A stretch of DNA of 64,000 bases. Origin: Callorhinus ursinus (Eukaryota; Chordata; Mammalia; Carnivora; Otariidae). The stretch spans positions 24,870,896 through 24,934,895 of the forward strand of contig NW_020312966.1 in assembly GCF_003265705.1 (NCBI RefSeq), read 5' to 3'. Both the position numbers and the translations under genes were made by a program. This document shows positions 39,901-48,196 of this stretch, one piece after another (position 1 is the stretch's first letter; each line of letters begins with the position of its first letter). The notes below the pieces were generated by a model that worked only from the letters and a program-made list of their open reading frames with translations, was not told where the DNA came from and searched no databases.

Positions 39901-41691
39901 TTTATTTGCCTGGGGTTGGTGTAAAGAAATGAGTTAGAGGGTGCCTGGGTGGCTCAGTTGGTTAAGCGACTGCCTTCGGCTCAGGTCATGATCCTGGAGT
40001 CCCGGGATCGAGTCCCGCATCAGGCTCCCTGCTCGGCAGGGAGTCTGCTTCTCCCTCTGACCTTCCTCCTTCTCATGCTCTCTCTCTACCATTCTCTCTC
40101 TCTCTCAAAAAATAAATAAAAATCTTAAAAAAAAGGAAATAGATTTAAAAAAAAGAAATGAATTAGACTTTTAAAGATACTATATCCAATCAGTTAGCCA
40201 AAAGTTGCTATTGTTTCTAAAAATACATCTGCTAATTTGTGGGGGGGGGGGATGTTCTATGTTGGGAATATGCAAATAATGATGATTTTATTTCTTCTTT
40301 TGTTATCCTCAGATCTTTAATTTCATGTTCTCCTTGGATCAGAACCACCAGTGTGTTGTTGATTGCACCAGGCATCCCTGGGTTTTATACCATTGTTCCT
40401 GATTTACACGGAGTGGTTTTTATGTTTCTACATTTCAGATAATGCTTTGTTGAAGGTTCTGTTGTAGATAGGCTTTACAAAGTGTGTGTTCATTTTCTAT
40501 CGTTGTGTAAAAAGAAAATTTCTGCAAACATAATGGCTTAAAACAACACCCATTTATTAACTCACAGTTTTGTAGGTCCGAAGTTTAGCATGATATGGTT
40601 GGGTTTTCTGCTCATGGTCTCAAAGGCTAAACAATCAAGGGTTTGGCCCGAATGAGTTCTCAGCTGAAGGTTCTGAGCAAGGGTCCATTTCCATTCTCAT
40701 TCAGGTGATTGGAAGAATTGTTTTCTATGGAGGCAGAACTGAGGTTGCTGTCTGCCTGCCAGCTATCAACTGCTTACAGTTGGTGTGACTTGTCACATGG
40801 CCTCCTCCAGGTCCAAAACCAGCCAGGAGAATCTCTCTTACGTTGAACTCTCTTACGCTTTGAATCTCTCTAACTGCTTGGTCTCTGACTCTAGACCCAG
40901 ATTTAAGGTCTGGGTAATTTCCTGGATAATTTCCCTATTTTAAGACCAGCTGATTTGCGACCCTATTTAAATCTGCTAAATCCCTTCAGGCAGCACCTAG
41001 CTTAGTGTTTGCTTAAATAACTAGTGGAAAGTGCGTGTACACCAGGGGTCAGAGTCTTGGGGGTAATCTTAGGATTCTGGCTACCACAGCCCCCCCTCTG
41101 GTCCTTAAACGTCTCATCTTATAATAACAGTATCAGCTCAACTCTGTCTCCTCCTCAAAATCTCATTAGCTCAAAGTCACAAATCTTATCATCTAAATGA
41201 TCTAAAACAGAAGTGAAGGAGGTTCACGCTGGAGCATACTATTTCTGTACCTGTGGACTTGTGAAAGGAGAGGCAAGCTCTATGCCCCCAGTACTCCTGC
41301 CATACAGGGGTGGGGCAGGCATTGGGTCATTGCTGCAGAAATTCCAGTTCCGGAAGGGGGAGAGGGAGGGTAAATGGTGTTGCTGACTCATAAGGGTTTT
41401 GAAGTTCAGCTAGATAAATGTTGGATACCCTGCCAAGTGGAATTACACTCATGCCTGGAAAATTCATTTTCTGGACTGATCTCCCTTTGTAAACAGATAC
41501 AAATATTAAATGAAATATTTTTAAAATAAAATATTTCAGGGCATCTGGATGGCTCATTTGGTTAAGCATCTGACTCTTGATTTCAGCTGAGGTCATGATC
41601 TCAGGGTCGTAAGATGGAGCCCTGCATTGGCTCCATACTGGGCATGGAGCCTGCTTGAGATTCTCTCTCTCCCTTTCCCTCTGCCCCCCCA

Positions 41692-41726
<35 letters not shown>

Positions 41727-43282
41727 TTAAATATTTCATTAGAAGTATGGATTATCTGCCAGGAAAAATGAAATATTCAGGCCAAGGGTTCAGTGGAGAC
41801 AGGCTCCACAAGGCATAGACTGATCATTGAAGGCAGATTTTTCCCTGAAGACATTTGATACCAGCTTTTTTGTTTGTTTTTTGCCTCCCCGGGCACAGAG
41901 ACAACAGGAGTCAAGTGCCAAGGCCATGGCAATGGGAGGGTCTAGTAAGAGACCCTGTTCTCAGACACTTAGATGCCAAAGACCTACTGACTCAGTGAGG
42001 GCTGAACACACTGACCGCCCCCCCCCCACCTTGCCAGGGGGACTGTGGAAACTGGCCCGGGGTGAACGAGCCCTGGAGTTCAGCAGAGGAAGAAAACAAC
42101 TCAGTCATCAGCCAGTCCTTCCTTTGGCTTGCAGCCTAAAACTCACTGTCCTTGGGCCATCAGAAAAAACGTTTCCAACCACACACGTACATGCACACAC
42201 TGAGGGTGGCTTGCTCCAAAGCTTTCTAAACCCACTCTTTAAAATCAAAAGGAAAGTGAATGGACCTGGAAAACTAACAGAAATGCTGGGGGAAAGGTCT
42301 CTGGAGGAGAGAAAGAAAAAAAGTCCTTCCAGAGAGCAAAGGGGAGGCAGTCCTCACCGTATGGAGAGAAGGACTTGATGTCATTGTCAGTTAGGGATGC
42401 CTTTTGAGTTTGTGAACTCGTCTCCTCCACATTGCTCCAGGAAGAACATGAACTAATTCTAAATAAGCCTTGAGTTAAAAAGTAAACCAAGAGAAATTCC
42501 AAAGTGCTTGGGATGAGCAACACTAAGATACTGTGTGTTCAACTCATGGACAGTTAGAGCCAAAGTACACCCCTGAGGATATTTATCAAAAAAGAAGAAA
42601 GAATTCGAAGACAGAAAAGTAACAAAGGAACAAACCCAAAGAACTGAAAAGGAAGGAAATGTTAAGAAAAAGGGCAGAAATCAATAAGTTATATATATAT
42701 ATATAGGTTTATATGCTTTATATATATATAATATATATATCAGTTTATATGGTTTCTATGTTTCTATGTTTTGTATATCTGTATATAAATTTGAATATAG
42801 ATTAAATGAACAATAGAAAACTCAAAATCACTAAATATAAAAAATAACACAAGAAGAAATTTAGAAGTTAATAGACCACTCATCTTTACATAAATTGAAA
42901 AAGAATGGAATTCATTGCCTGATCCCTCTCCTGGGATTGTATTCCCCATGACACGCACATAACTCTAAGACAATGGTGGTAAATTCTTATTGTCCTTCCC
43001 CTGCCCTGCTCAAAGTAAACAGTTTGTCTATTTATTTATTTATTTATTTGAGAGAGTGGGGAAAGGAATAGAGAGAGAGAGACAAACAGCATGGAGCTGG
43101 ATGTGGGGCTTGACCTCACGACCCTGAGATCATGTCCTGAGCTGAAATCAAGAGTCGGAGGCTTAACCGACTGACCACCCAGGCACCCCTAGGATGTCAT
43201 ATATAAGAAGAAAAAAGCCTGTGCAGTGGGATAGAGAATAATTTCTACCTTTCCTGGGAGGGAACTGGTTATCCATTTGCAT
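9454..43282 (-). CDS. SLC17A1: SLC17A1 (NPT1), sodium-dependent phosphate / organic anion transporter 1, complete coding span
   Basis: Eleven coding exons on the minus strand (43282-43249, 38532-38360, 34681-34448, 34363-34276, 33926-33840, 28503-28385, 28279-28118, 27178-27046, 26956-26809, 17799-17709, 9591-9454) join in phase to 1407 nt, 468 residues plus TGA. Human NPT1 is 467 residues as I recall it. The order of motifs (start MQMDNQFPPRK, CSFRYGL, NWSP.IQGII, KWAPPLERGRL, YDDPKDHPCIS, LDIAP, C-terminal HTRL) matches NPT1 rather than NPT4. Known for the family: a 12-helix MFS protein of the SLC17 anion:cation symporter group, at the apical membrane of kidney proximal tubule, handling urate, other organic anions and phosphate. 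Two N-glycosylation sequons (N49, N58) lie in the first extracellular loop. All introns have GT-AG ends. The conserved helix-4 Arg is present (R140). Position 393 is Ser where close paralogues have Arg. No frameshift or internal stop is seen, so the gene looks functional. Confidence 0.95.
9784..9974 (-). mobile_element. CAN-SINE
   Basis: Minus-strand copy ending in GAGCCACCCAGGTACC on the plus strand, with imperfect target repeats CTTTCTATTTTT / CTTTCTACTTTT. Confidence 0.92.
10676..10880 (-). mobile_element. CAN-SINE
   Basis: Full-length minus-strand copy with a GA-rich middle and target repeats ACTTTAGTATCTTT / ACTCTAGTATCTTT at 10661 and 10881. Confidence 0.94.
11121..11334 (+). mobile_element. 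CAN-SINE, older subtype
   Basis: Diverged head (GTGCCTTGGTAGCTCAG), GACTCTTGAT-type body, tail, and ATTAAGAGT repeats at 11112-11120 and 11335-11343. Confidence 0.9.
11920..12105 (-). repeat. MIR fragment
   Basis: The stretch ending CATAGCTTGTAAGTAGCAGAG reads like the antisense MIR core. It is decayed. Confidence 0.55.
12110..13190 (-). mobile_element. Old antisense LINE-1 ORF2 fragment
   Basis: T-rich sequence with TTGTTCAGTTTGTAAATATATG and GTTCCATGACTGTCAATTAG style blocks seen in antisense LINE-1 ORF2. Its open frame at 12133-12450 is an artefact of that. Confidence 0.65.
13476..13684 (-). mobile_element. CAN-SINE
   Basis: Minus-strand copy with a (GA)n tract. The head reads ACACCTGGGGGGCTCAG. 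Imperfect A-rich target repeats flank it. Confidence 0.92.
15663..16352 (+). mobile_element. LINE-1 with inverted 5' part (twin-priming type)
   Basis: 15663-16161 is antisense LINE-1 (CAGATCTGTGATTCAACAGT, TTATTTCACTCAGCATAACA, CCATTGTGTATATA). 16162-16352 is sense LINE-1 3' UTR (TGAAAAACAAACTGAGGGTT, ATGCACAAACAATGAATCAT) with an A-rich tail. Target repeats AAACAAATAGAGTTTG (15647-15662) and AAATAAATAGAGTTTG (16353-16368) enclose both parts, so they came in one event. Confidence 0.88.
17709..17799 (-). CDS. SLC17A1: SLC17A1 coding exon 10 (residues 393-423), helix 11
   Basis: 91 nt, acceptor GCATAG, donor GTAAGA. The first base T completes AG|T, so residue 393 is Ser, followed by YYGFLKG and a hydrophobic segment ending ILNQ. 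Length and phase equal the SLC17A3 exon at 50948-51038. It is isolated, with an intron of 9.0 kb before and 8.1 kb after. Confidence 0.92.
18957..18994. repeat. (TG)19 microsatellite
   Basis: Perfect TG dinucleotide run. Confidence 0.98.
19369..19543 (-). mobile_element. CAN-SINE
   Basis: Flanked by 18-bp perfect repeats CTCTCTGGGCATGATTTT (19351-19368 and 19544-19561). Confidence 0.95.
21451..21653 (-). mobile_element. CAN-SINE
   Basis: Full-length minus copy with AAACCTATCTATT repeats at 21438-21450 and 21654-21666. Confidence 0.95.
22604..22722 (-). mobile_element. CAN-SINE, old and shortened
   Basis: Diverged copy without a GA tract, with target repeats ACTTTAGGTATTTTAT / ACTTTTGGCATTTTAT. 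Confidence 0.8.
22902..23099 (-). mobile_element. CAN-SINE
   Basis: Full-length minus copy with perfect 17-bp repeats GAATTAAAGTAATTCTT at 22885-22901 and 23100-23116. Confidence 0.95.
25555..25758 (-). mobile_element. CAN-SINE
   Basis: Minus copy with 16-bp repeats TATTTCTGTATACATT at 25539-25554 and 25759-25774. Confidence 0.94.
26185..26380 (+). repeat. MIR fragment, sense
   Basis: CCAGACAGATCTGGATT, then GAGATCTTGGCTGACAAGTA and CGGTTTTCTTAGTTATAAAA, follow the MIR order. It is decayed. Confidence 0.65.
26390..26625 (-). repeat. MIR fragment, antisense
   Basis: CCTATGAGGTAAGCATTGTC, CATTTTATAGGTGTGCAACA and GAAGGTAAGTAATTTG follow the reverse MIR order, opposite to the adjacent copy. 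Confidence 0.7.
26809..26956 (-). CDS. SLC17A1: SLC17A1 coding exon 9 (residues 344-393), helices 9-10
   Basis: 148 nt, acceptor CCCCAG, donor GTAGGA. It ends INGLDIAP plus the first two bases (AG) of codon 393. The third base comes from the next exon, 9 kb away. Confidence 0.93.
27046..27178 (-). CDS. SLC17A1: SLC17A1 coding exon 8 (residues 300-344), helix 8
   Basis: 133 nt, acceptor TCCCAG, donor GTAAGG. It begins NGLLSALPYLFAW and contains GHLSDFFLSRNI, the second-half counterpart of MFS motif A. The intron after it is 89 bp. Confidence 0.95.
28118..28279 (-). CDS. SLC17A1: SLC17A1 coding exon 7 (residues 246-299), helix 7
   Basis: 162 nt, phase 0 both ends, acceptor CCCCAG, donor GTAAGT. 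It begins VSSRTQSLPIKAM, continues LPVWAIAFGSFAFHW, and ends YTPTFISS..HVNIKE. Confidence 0.95.
28385..28503 (-). CDS. SLC17A1: SLC17A1 coding exon 6 (residues 206-245), central loop
   Basis: 119 nt, acceptor GATAG, donor GTAGAA. It encodes GACGCALSLLWF, then YDDPKDHPCISISEKEYI, the conserved cytoplasmic loop between the two six-helix halves. A 5.3-kb intron precedes it and a 105-bp intron follows. Confidence 0.95.
28985..29400 (-). repeat. L2 remnant, antisense
   Basis: TCATTCATTTGACAGATATT, TACTGGGGATGCAGCAATGA, CTCCAGGCAGAGGGAGCAGA and CCTGAGGCCAGTGTGACTGG are reverse-L2 landmarks in the expected order. Confidence 0.65.
29590..29690 (-). repeat. MIR fragment, antisense
   Basis: CCTTGCCCAGGGACACACAG and TTAGTAAGTGG mark the MIR core. 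Confidence 0.6.
30040..31650 (+). mobile_element. Old LINE-1 / HAL1-type 5' region and ORF1 remnant
   Basis: Ends with a frame (31370-31561) reading GIQELWDNYKRCNIYIW and EIFEGIIS, resembling the LINE-1 ORF1 nucleic-acid binding region. Upstream are coiled-coil-type pieces with stops. It is a dead remnant. LINE-1 versus HAL1 is not resolved. Confidence 0.6.
32078..32275 (+). mobile_element. CAN-SINE
   Basis: Full-length plus copy. Target repeats AAGAGGTGTCTCAATG / AAGAGGTGTCTCGATG at 32062-32077 and 32276-32291. Confidence 0.94.
33840..33926 (-). CDS. SLC17A1: SLC17A1 coding exon 5 (residues 177-206), helices 5-6
   Basis: 87 nt, acceptor GATTAG, donor GTAAGT. It encodes GILLGSF, a hydrophobic stretch and SLGWPMAFYIFG, which is characteristic of SLC17 proteins. 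Confidence 0.95.
34276..34363 (-). CDS. SLC17A1: SLC17A1 coding exon 4 (residues 148-177)
   Basis: 88 nt, separated from the previous exon by an intron of only 84 bp. It encodes the family signature WAKWAPPLERGRLTS in the loop after helix 4. Acceptor TTTCAG, donor GTAATG, ending in phase 1. Confidence 0.95.
34448..34681 (-). CDS. SLC17A1: SLC17A1 coding exon 3 (residues 70-147), helices 2-4
   Basis: 234 nt, phase 0 on both ends, acceptor TTTCAG, donor GTATTA. It contains NWSPKIQGII, the GYLSEKYSIKK loop between helices 2 and 3 (the MFS motif A position) and the helix-4 motif CRVVQG with Arg140. The length equals that of the SLC17A3 equivalent at 61754-61987. Confidence 0.95.
35800..36277 (-). 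mobile_element. Old antisense LINE-1 3' end with TA tract
   Basis: TTGAGGTACAAGTGACACAG, AAAGTGTACAAGTTGATAAA and ATAAATGGAGTCATACA are antisense LINE-1 3' UTR landmarks. A TA tract (about 35902-35940) lies inside. Confidence 0.65.
35879..35965. repeat. 27-bp direct repeat around a TA microsatellite
   Basis: The same 27 bases, starting AATTATGTGTATACTCATGA, occur at 35879-35905 and 35939-35965 with TA repeats between. Confidence 0.95.
36278..36442 (+). mobile_element. CAN-SINE, head missing
   Basis: Begins within the SINE body (TTTCAGCTCAGGTCTGATCT) and has the CT region and AATAAATGAATAAA tail. Confidence 0.8.
36456..36675 (+). mobile_element. CAN-SINE, older subtype
   Basis: Complete copy, body with an extra GGGTCATGATTTCA block. 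Target repeats around AAGTGATTATTGA / CAGTGATTATAGA. Confidence 0.9.
36685..37760 (-). mobile_element. Old antisense LINE-1 3' region
   Basis: GGATATAGAATTCTAACTTGG, CTCTTCTTAATTGAATCG and CAGATATTACTTCTTGCC follow the same order as 20.9-21.4 kb and 54.6-55.5 kb, so these are copies of a related family. A SINE is inserted at 37212. Confidence 0.6.
37212..37399 (-). mobile_element. CAN-SINE
   Basis: Minus copy with head GGGTGCCCGGGTGGCTCAG and a (GA)-rich middle. Confidence 0.92.
38360..38532 (-). CDS. SLC17A1: SLC17A1 coding exon 2 (residues 12-69), helix 1 and glycosylated loop
   Basis: The acceptor is TTCTTAG and the donor GTATAT. It encodes CSFRYGL, then the first hydrophobic segment, then NLT-like and NST / NTS motifs of the first extracellular loop (sequons N49 and N58), ending in HIK at phase 0. 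AT-rich microsatellite DNA follows the acceptor side at 38624-38723. Confidence 0.92.
39110..39765 (+). mobile_element. Old LINE-1 3' fragment, sense
   Basis: AACAAATGGCATTTTCCCAA, TTTATAGCAGCTCTATTCAA and TTTGTCAGAACTCACCTACA are landmarks of old LINE-1 ORF2 end and 3' UTR. Confidence 0.65.
39939..40151 (+). mobile_element. CAN-SINE
   Basis: Full-length plus copy. Repeats AAAGAAATGAGTTAG (39923-39937) and AAAGAAATGAATTAG (40152-40166) enclose it. The tail contains a second short A-rich unit. Confidence 0.93.
40484..41090 (-). mobile_element. Probable MLT1-type MaLR solo LTR, antisense
   Basis: TCTATCGTTGTGTAAAAAGA, TAATGGCTTAAAACAACACC and the end TTCTGGCTACCACAG resemble an antisense MLT1 LTR. 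No internal retroviral coding region is attached. The family call is from memory. Confidence 0.5.
41539..41723 (+). mobile_element. CAN-SINE with (TCAA)n tail
   Basis: Old subtype head (GGCATCTGGATGGCTCAT). The usual AAATAAA tail has become a TCAA repeat (41692-41725). Target repeats AAATAAAATATTTCA / AAATTAAATATTTCA. Confidence 0.92.
43029..43190 (-). mobile_element. CAN-SINE, shortened
   Basis: Minus copy beginning in (TATT)n and ending ACCACCCAGGCACCCC. It lies only 58 bp from the SLC17A1 start exon donor. Confidence 0.9.
43249..43282 (-). CDS. SLC17A1: SLC17A1 first coding exon (residues 1-11)
   Basis: The exon codes for MQMDNQFPPRK and ends in the first base of codon 12, followed by donor GTAGAA. 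The start matches the human NPT1 N-terminus (MQMDN..PPKK) from memory. The first ATG has a weak context (T at -3, C at +4). The ATG of Met3 has A at -3 and G at +4, so Met3 may also be used. Confidence 0.85.
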
Positions 43283-43328
43283 AAGGGGTTCCGGTTTCTT
43301 TTCTTCTTGCTGAGGGGTGTGGTCTTCG
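43283..43328 (-). other. SLC17A1: 5' UTR part of SLC17A1 start exon
   Basis: On the minus strand a pyrimidine-containing stretch ends in TTGCAG just before 43328, which makes a good splice acceptor. The 46 nt from there to the ATG contain no other ATG. This implies at least one more upstream non-coding exon, which I could not locate in 43.4-49.6 kb. Confidence 0.6.
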
Positions 43329-44039
43329 CTGCAAGTGTGAAACATGTTGGTATCAGCATAACGCAGGGAAGAACTGACCAAAAACCACCCAGTACTCCTT
43401 TCTGATTTAAAACATGCATCAAAGGGAAGCTTGCTCCGTCCATCAGTTCCCATTTAACTCAACCATGTGCTTCCTTTGACATTGAGCTTTTATGCTTTTT
43501 TAGTTGACGAAAAATATACACGCCCCCCTGAAAACTATTTAAAAAGAACAGAAACCCTGCTAACCCATAATTCTATGTCCAGTGAAAATATCTCTCAAAA
43601 GTGAAACAAACAAACAAAAGCTGAGGGAATTCACTGACGGTAGACATGCCCTGCAAGGAATGTTAAAACATGTTTTCAGGCAGGAAGAGATTGCTCAAGG
43701 TCAGAAACTTGAATGTAAAAAAGAACTTTGGAAAAGGAATAAGTAAAGTTAAATAAATTATTTTTCTTATATCTTAATAGGGCTGAAGAATAACTATCTG
43801 CTTATTAATTTTGCCTTCTTGAGGAGAGCCAGGTCACCCCCCTTCCTGCACAGACCAGCCACTGCGCTTACAGGCACTAGTCATGCCCTTGTCTACACCT
43901 TGAGCTTCAGCCACATCAGTTTGACCAGATGATCAAAGGATAAATTCCTAAGGCTGGATTTGCAAAATATTTTGAATGAGCAGCTGGTCAACCACCATTA
44001 TCCCATGCTGAAACATCTTCTGGGACTGCTGTTTATCTC

Positions 44040-44290
44040 AAAATACTCACAAGTGCAAGCACACATACCCACACACCACACACATACTACACAGACACAC
44101 ACGTGCTCTGCACGCATGTACAACTACACACAAAAACACATCTCAGCACAACACATATATATATAAACTACATACACCACACCACACACATCACAAACAT
44201 ACTTATGCATACCTTCCACTATGCACACCACAGACACCCCACACCACTCACAGATCCGCAAGCACCATACAACACACACCACGTGCTTCT
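44040..44290. repeat. CA-rich low-complexity stretch
   Basis: Irregular ACACAC / CACCACA sequence on the plus strand. Confidence 0.85.
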
Positions 44291-45739
44291 CTTTCCTTGA
44301 CTGTCCACACAACTGTCCCCCTCACACTAATCCCTAGAAATATGTTCTTTTTACTTTTCCTCAGGAAGAATCTGTGGCAATGCACTTTCCCCCCAAATTT
44401 CCCGAGCTTGCTAAACGCCCTTGATAAGATCTTTAACAGAGAAGTCCCGCTCATCACTCTGGGGAATTGTTAATTTCATTTAGTAGCAATGTAAGAATAA
44501 GACTGACCTGATTCGGGACAGACAAGCGATTCCTTCTTCCCCTGTGAAGCCTTTGAACTTGAAAAAGTACTGAATTTCTGGATTTCCCAATTTTAGCCCC
44601 ATTAATCCTTCACCCAATCCTTTGACTTCATTACGTCAAAGTTAAAGGGTTTAATTTTTAACTTCACTTTTACCTTTCCTTGAATCTTCCGATGAGGAGT
44701 ATGAGTCTTACGATCTTCCAGTGGACTAGAAACCGCCTGGAAATCTGCCATCAAGTTCATGACTGTATAGCCAGACATGGCTGGTCTCCTCCTGCCAGGA
44801 GGGAGAACCACACTGTTGCCTAAGTGCTCCCAGGGTAGATGTTTTTGCTTGAGCGTGGCTCTGGGTATGCAGGACCCTTCTGATGGAAAGGCTATGGCTT
44901 GTTAAATGCCCATAAACACCCTATTAGCTTTTTGTCTTCCTGCCTTCCTTTTTCCCTCCTTTGCCCTGCCTTTCTTCTCCCCTCCCCTCTCCTTCCCTCC
45001 CCCCCTCTCTTTTGCAAAGAACACATCTGCCCAACATTCAAGCTCCTCGGAGAGAGGTACATTTTATTAAGGTATGTCCTCCAAAGAAAGTGACTTCCCC
45101 CATAACTTCTGCAATGACTAAGTTCTCCTGGTTCCGCCACCTATCCATAGCGATACCCGGGAGCACTTTTACTTTGGAATTCTTTGAAGGCACCCTACTG
45201 ATCGGAGAGGAACATCTATGCCCTTAAATCAGGGATTTTGCATGATATATAGTTTCTTACATACTTCAGCATTTTTTTAAAGATGTGTTATTATACTTAT
45301 AAGGGTCTAATAAAAGTTTGGCTCATAGCAGATGCTCTATTAATTGACCCAGTCATTTCCTCTCTAAAGAAATGTTGAAAACCTTTAACCTATTTGCCCA
45401 AAAGACTCTGATGTCTTACATAATCAGTTGGATTTTTTCTTCATTGGAAATCCAGGTCCTGGCTATTCTTGTATTTTTGTACAGTTTGAAGACAAGGTTG
45501 GCAGTTTCTGGCGTTCTCTGGCCTTTTAGTGATGGAGAGCCCCAGATCAGCAGTTGCTCAATGTCCATATTTTAAATAAACAGCATTCCCATCTGGTGTC
45601 AATGTCTCAGGTTCTCATTACTGATTACCCAGAGGGAACGATCTTCCTGTGCGCTGACCCCAAAGCTTTATGTTGTTCTGGGATATGTTTTTGAAATCAC
45701 TCCTGGATTCTACCTCTGGATTCTGTGTTTCTTATTAAG

Positions 45740-46640
45740 TTTTTAAATTTAACATTGTATAGAAATTTCCAAATATATAAGAAATGTAGAAGAGTTTAAT
45801 ATAACCTATGCCCATTAGCCAGCTTCAACAATTATCAATATTTGGCCAATCGAGTTATATAACTATATATAAATTATATACATTACATATAAAAAATTCT
45901 CCAATGGTTGTTTTCTGTAGTATTTTAAAGTAAATCTCAGATATTATGTAATTTCTCCCATAAAAAGTACAGCATGGGTATATGACTCATTAGTGCTTTA
46001 AAAAACATACCTAGCATGCCATCGGTGTATCTAATAAGCAATCATCTCTTAATATAATCTAATAGCTAGTCATTAGGAAGATGTTTCCAATTTCTTCAGA
46101 GTTATCCTTTTCTCTCCCTTCCTTCCTTCCTTCCTTCTTTCCTTCCATATTTGATTTATTTAAATGAGGACCCAAACAAGATCCACATGTGACCCATAAC
46201 TGTTATGGCTCTCACCTCTCTTTAACTTTGTAACCATTCCTTCCTTCATTTTATATTTGCTGTTACCTAAAAACAACAATAGTAACAAAACAGGGTCATT
46301 TGCAGAGTGACTCTCACGACTAATTTGGCTAATTGCTTCCTTTCAGTGTCATTTGATAAATTCTTTACCCCTTATGTCCTGGAACCTGCTGGTATGTGGA
46401 GAGGCTTGCTTAGATCAGGGACAAGAATACTTCATGGGGTGCTGGATAATGCCCCCGGTGTCAACTTGGCTCATTTCTAGTGAGATAAGATTGCTCCGTG
46501 GGTTCAGATATTCTCAGCTTGATTTATCCACTAATGAAGTTCTCATCAATCTTCACCTGTGCACTTTGATGGCTGTTAGTAAATGCTGCCTAGATCCATT
46601 ATTTTATTAGAAGTTGCGAATGGTGATTTTCTAATTCTAT
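45740..46640 (-). repeat. Old LINE-derived sequence, antisense (family uncertain)
   Basis: CCCATTAGCCAGCTTCAACA, CCACATGTGACCCATAACTG and CAAGAATACTTCATGGGG follow the order seen in a common old antisense LINE 3' region. It includes a CCTT tract at 46117-46146. Confidence 0.45.
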
Positions 46641-46742
46641 CCTGCCTTCTTCATGTAGGAACTGGAGTCTTCTACAAAATAGGAAATTTGCCTAATTGAA
46701 TATTTGGTTACCCTGAAACACAGATTTAATAGGAAAGCCAGG

Positions 46743-46932
46743 GGCCCCTGGGTGGCTCAGCCGGTTAAGGGTCTGCCTTCAGCTCTGGTCAGGATCCCAG
46801 AGTCCTGGGATCAAGCCCTGCATGGGGAAATCCCTGCTCAGCAGGGAGTCTGCTTCTCCCTCTGTCCCTCCCCACCGCTTGTGTGTGCTCTCTCTCTCTC
46901 AGATAAATAATAAATAAATACAATCTTAAAAA
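46743..46932 (+). mobile_element. CAN-SINE
   Basis: Full-length plus copy. Target repeats AATAGGAAAGCCAGG / AATAAGAAAGCCTGG. Confidence 0.93.
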
Positions 46933-47165
46933 AATAAGAAAGCCTGGATACTTTATGAAGTTGTAGAATAATAATTTAGTGCCTTAGCAAAGTTGACCAA
47001 GGAAAATTATGACTTCATGGGTTTTACTTTATGTGATTCAATCTATTGAGTACCTATTTTTTGATGCTTAAATTGTCCCTTCTTTGGCCAGTAGGAGGCT
47101 ATTCAAGCCGGTTTCTATCTATTGAGACCTGACCCTAGTTGTCTGGGATAGCTTCCATGTTTTCT

Positions 47166-47168
<3 letters not shown>

Positions 47169-47212
<44 letters not shown>
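47169..47212. repeat. (AC)22 microsatellite
   Basis: Perfect 44-bp AC run. Confidence 0.98.
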
Positions 47213-47214
<2 letters not shown>

Positions 47215-47692
47215 TCCAGGCTCCTCTGGTGTATTTCCTGTTCTCGAACCTGGGCTTTCTTATGGAGTGCTGGTTCCTTTCAGTAGCAAGTAACATCCAG
47301 AGACCACACTCCAAATACTGAGGTACTCCTTGCTCCTAGGTCTCATTGCTTCTAGGCCCTTTCAGTGGAAGAATGTAAAAGAAGTATTTTTTTTTAAGAA
47401 AAAGCTACAAATTCTGTCTGGTATTTCCAATTCAAATTGAATGTTAGAGTGATTTTTAAAACTTCTTTGACTTTACGCTCCTGAATCCTGAATTTTTCTC
47501 ATACATTAAATTACTTGATTACTGATACACAGAATTACTTTTTTGCTTTATGATATTAAGGTTCACCAAATATTTATTGAGTGTCTACACTGAAGACTCA
47601 GAAACGCATGGCACAGCCTCGGACCCTCAGGGGCCTCAGCACGTTGGTCATATCCATTTAGTACTATCAGCAACATTAAGAACCTGTCATTA

Positions 47693-47886
47693 GTGGGATG
47701 TCTGGGTGGCTCAGTGGGTTGAGCATCTGACTCTTGATTTCAGGTCATGATCTCAGGGTCATGAGATGGAGCCCCGGGTCAGACTGCACTGAGTGTGGAG
47801 CTTGCTTAAGATTCTCTCTCTCTCTCTCCCTCTGCCCCGCCCTCTGCTCACATGCACATGCATGCTCTCTCTCTAAAAAAAAAAAA
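47693..47886 (+). mobile_element. CAN-SINE, older subtype
   Basis: Plus copy with head GGGATGTCTGGGTGGCTCAG and AACCTGTCATTA repeats at 47681-47692 and 47887-47898. It is inserted at the left edge of the adjacent LTR-like sequence. Confidence 0.92.
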
Positions 47887-47898
47887 AACCTGTCATTA

Positions 47899-48196
47899 AC
47901 ATGGGACATCCTTATAAGAAGGGGAAATTTTGACAAAGAGACATGTGCAGAGGGAAGATGATATGAAGACACAGGGGGAAAGACATCTACAAGCTAAGGA
48001 ATTCCTGAGGCTCCCAGAAGAGAGGCCCGGAACCAATTCTCCCTCAACACTCAGAAGGAACCAACTCTGCTGCCCTACTCAGACTTCTACAGCTGTGAGA
48101 CAATAAATTACTGCTTTTTAGCCCCCAATTTGTAGCACTGTGTCACGGCCACCCCGGGAAACTAATACATATCTCAGGAAACTAATACATATCTCG
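47899..48196 (+). mobile_element. MLT1-type MaLR LTR 3' part, sense
   Basis: TCCTTATAAGAAGGGGAAAT, AGACACAGGGGGAAAGACAT, GTGAGACAATAAATTACTGC and the end AAACTAATACAT match the 3' half of an MLT1-like LTR, including its AATAAA. The last 20 bp are duplicated. No coding region is attached. Confidence 0.6.

Larger units (their letters stand above)
38533..43248 (-). other. SLC17A1 first coding intron (4.7 kb)
   Basis: Holds AT repeats (38624-38723, 42690-42741), an old LINE-1 piece, an antisense MaLR-type LTR and SINEs. A 183-codon plus-strand open frame at 41827-42378 has no recognised domain and low-complexity basic composition. I treat it as non-coding. Confidence 0.6.

Noticed and set aside
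44040..44290. Repeated CA-rich units that could suggest a CRISPR-like or tandem array
   Set aside because: Irregular low-complexity sequence without constant repeats and spacers, and the genome is mammalian.
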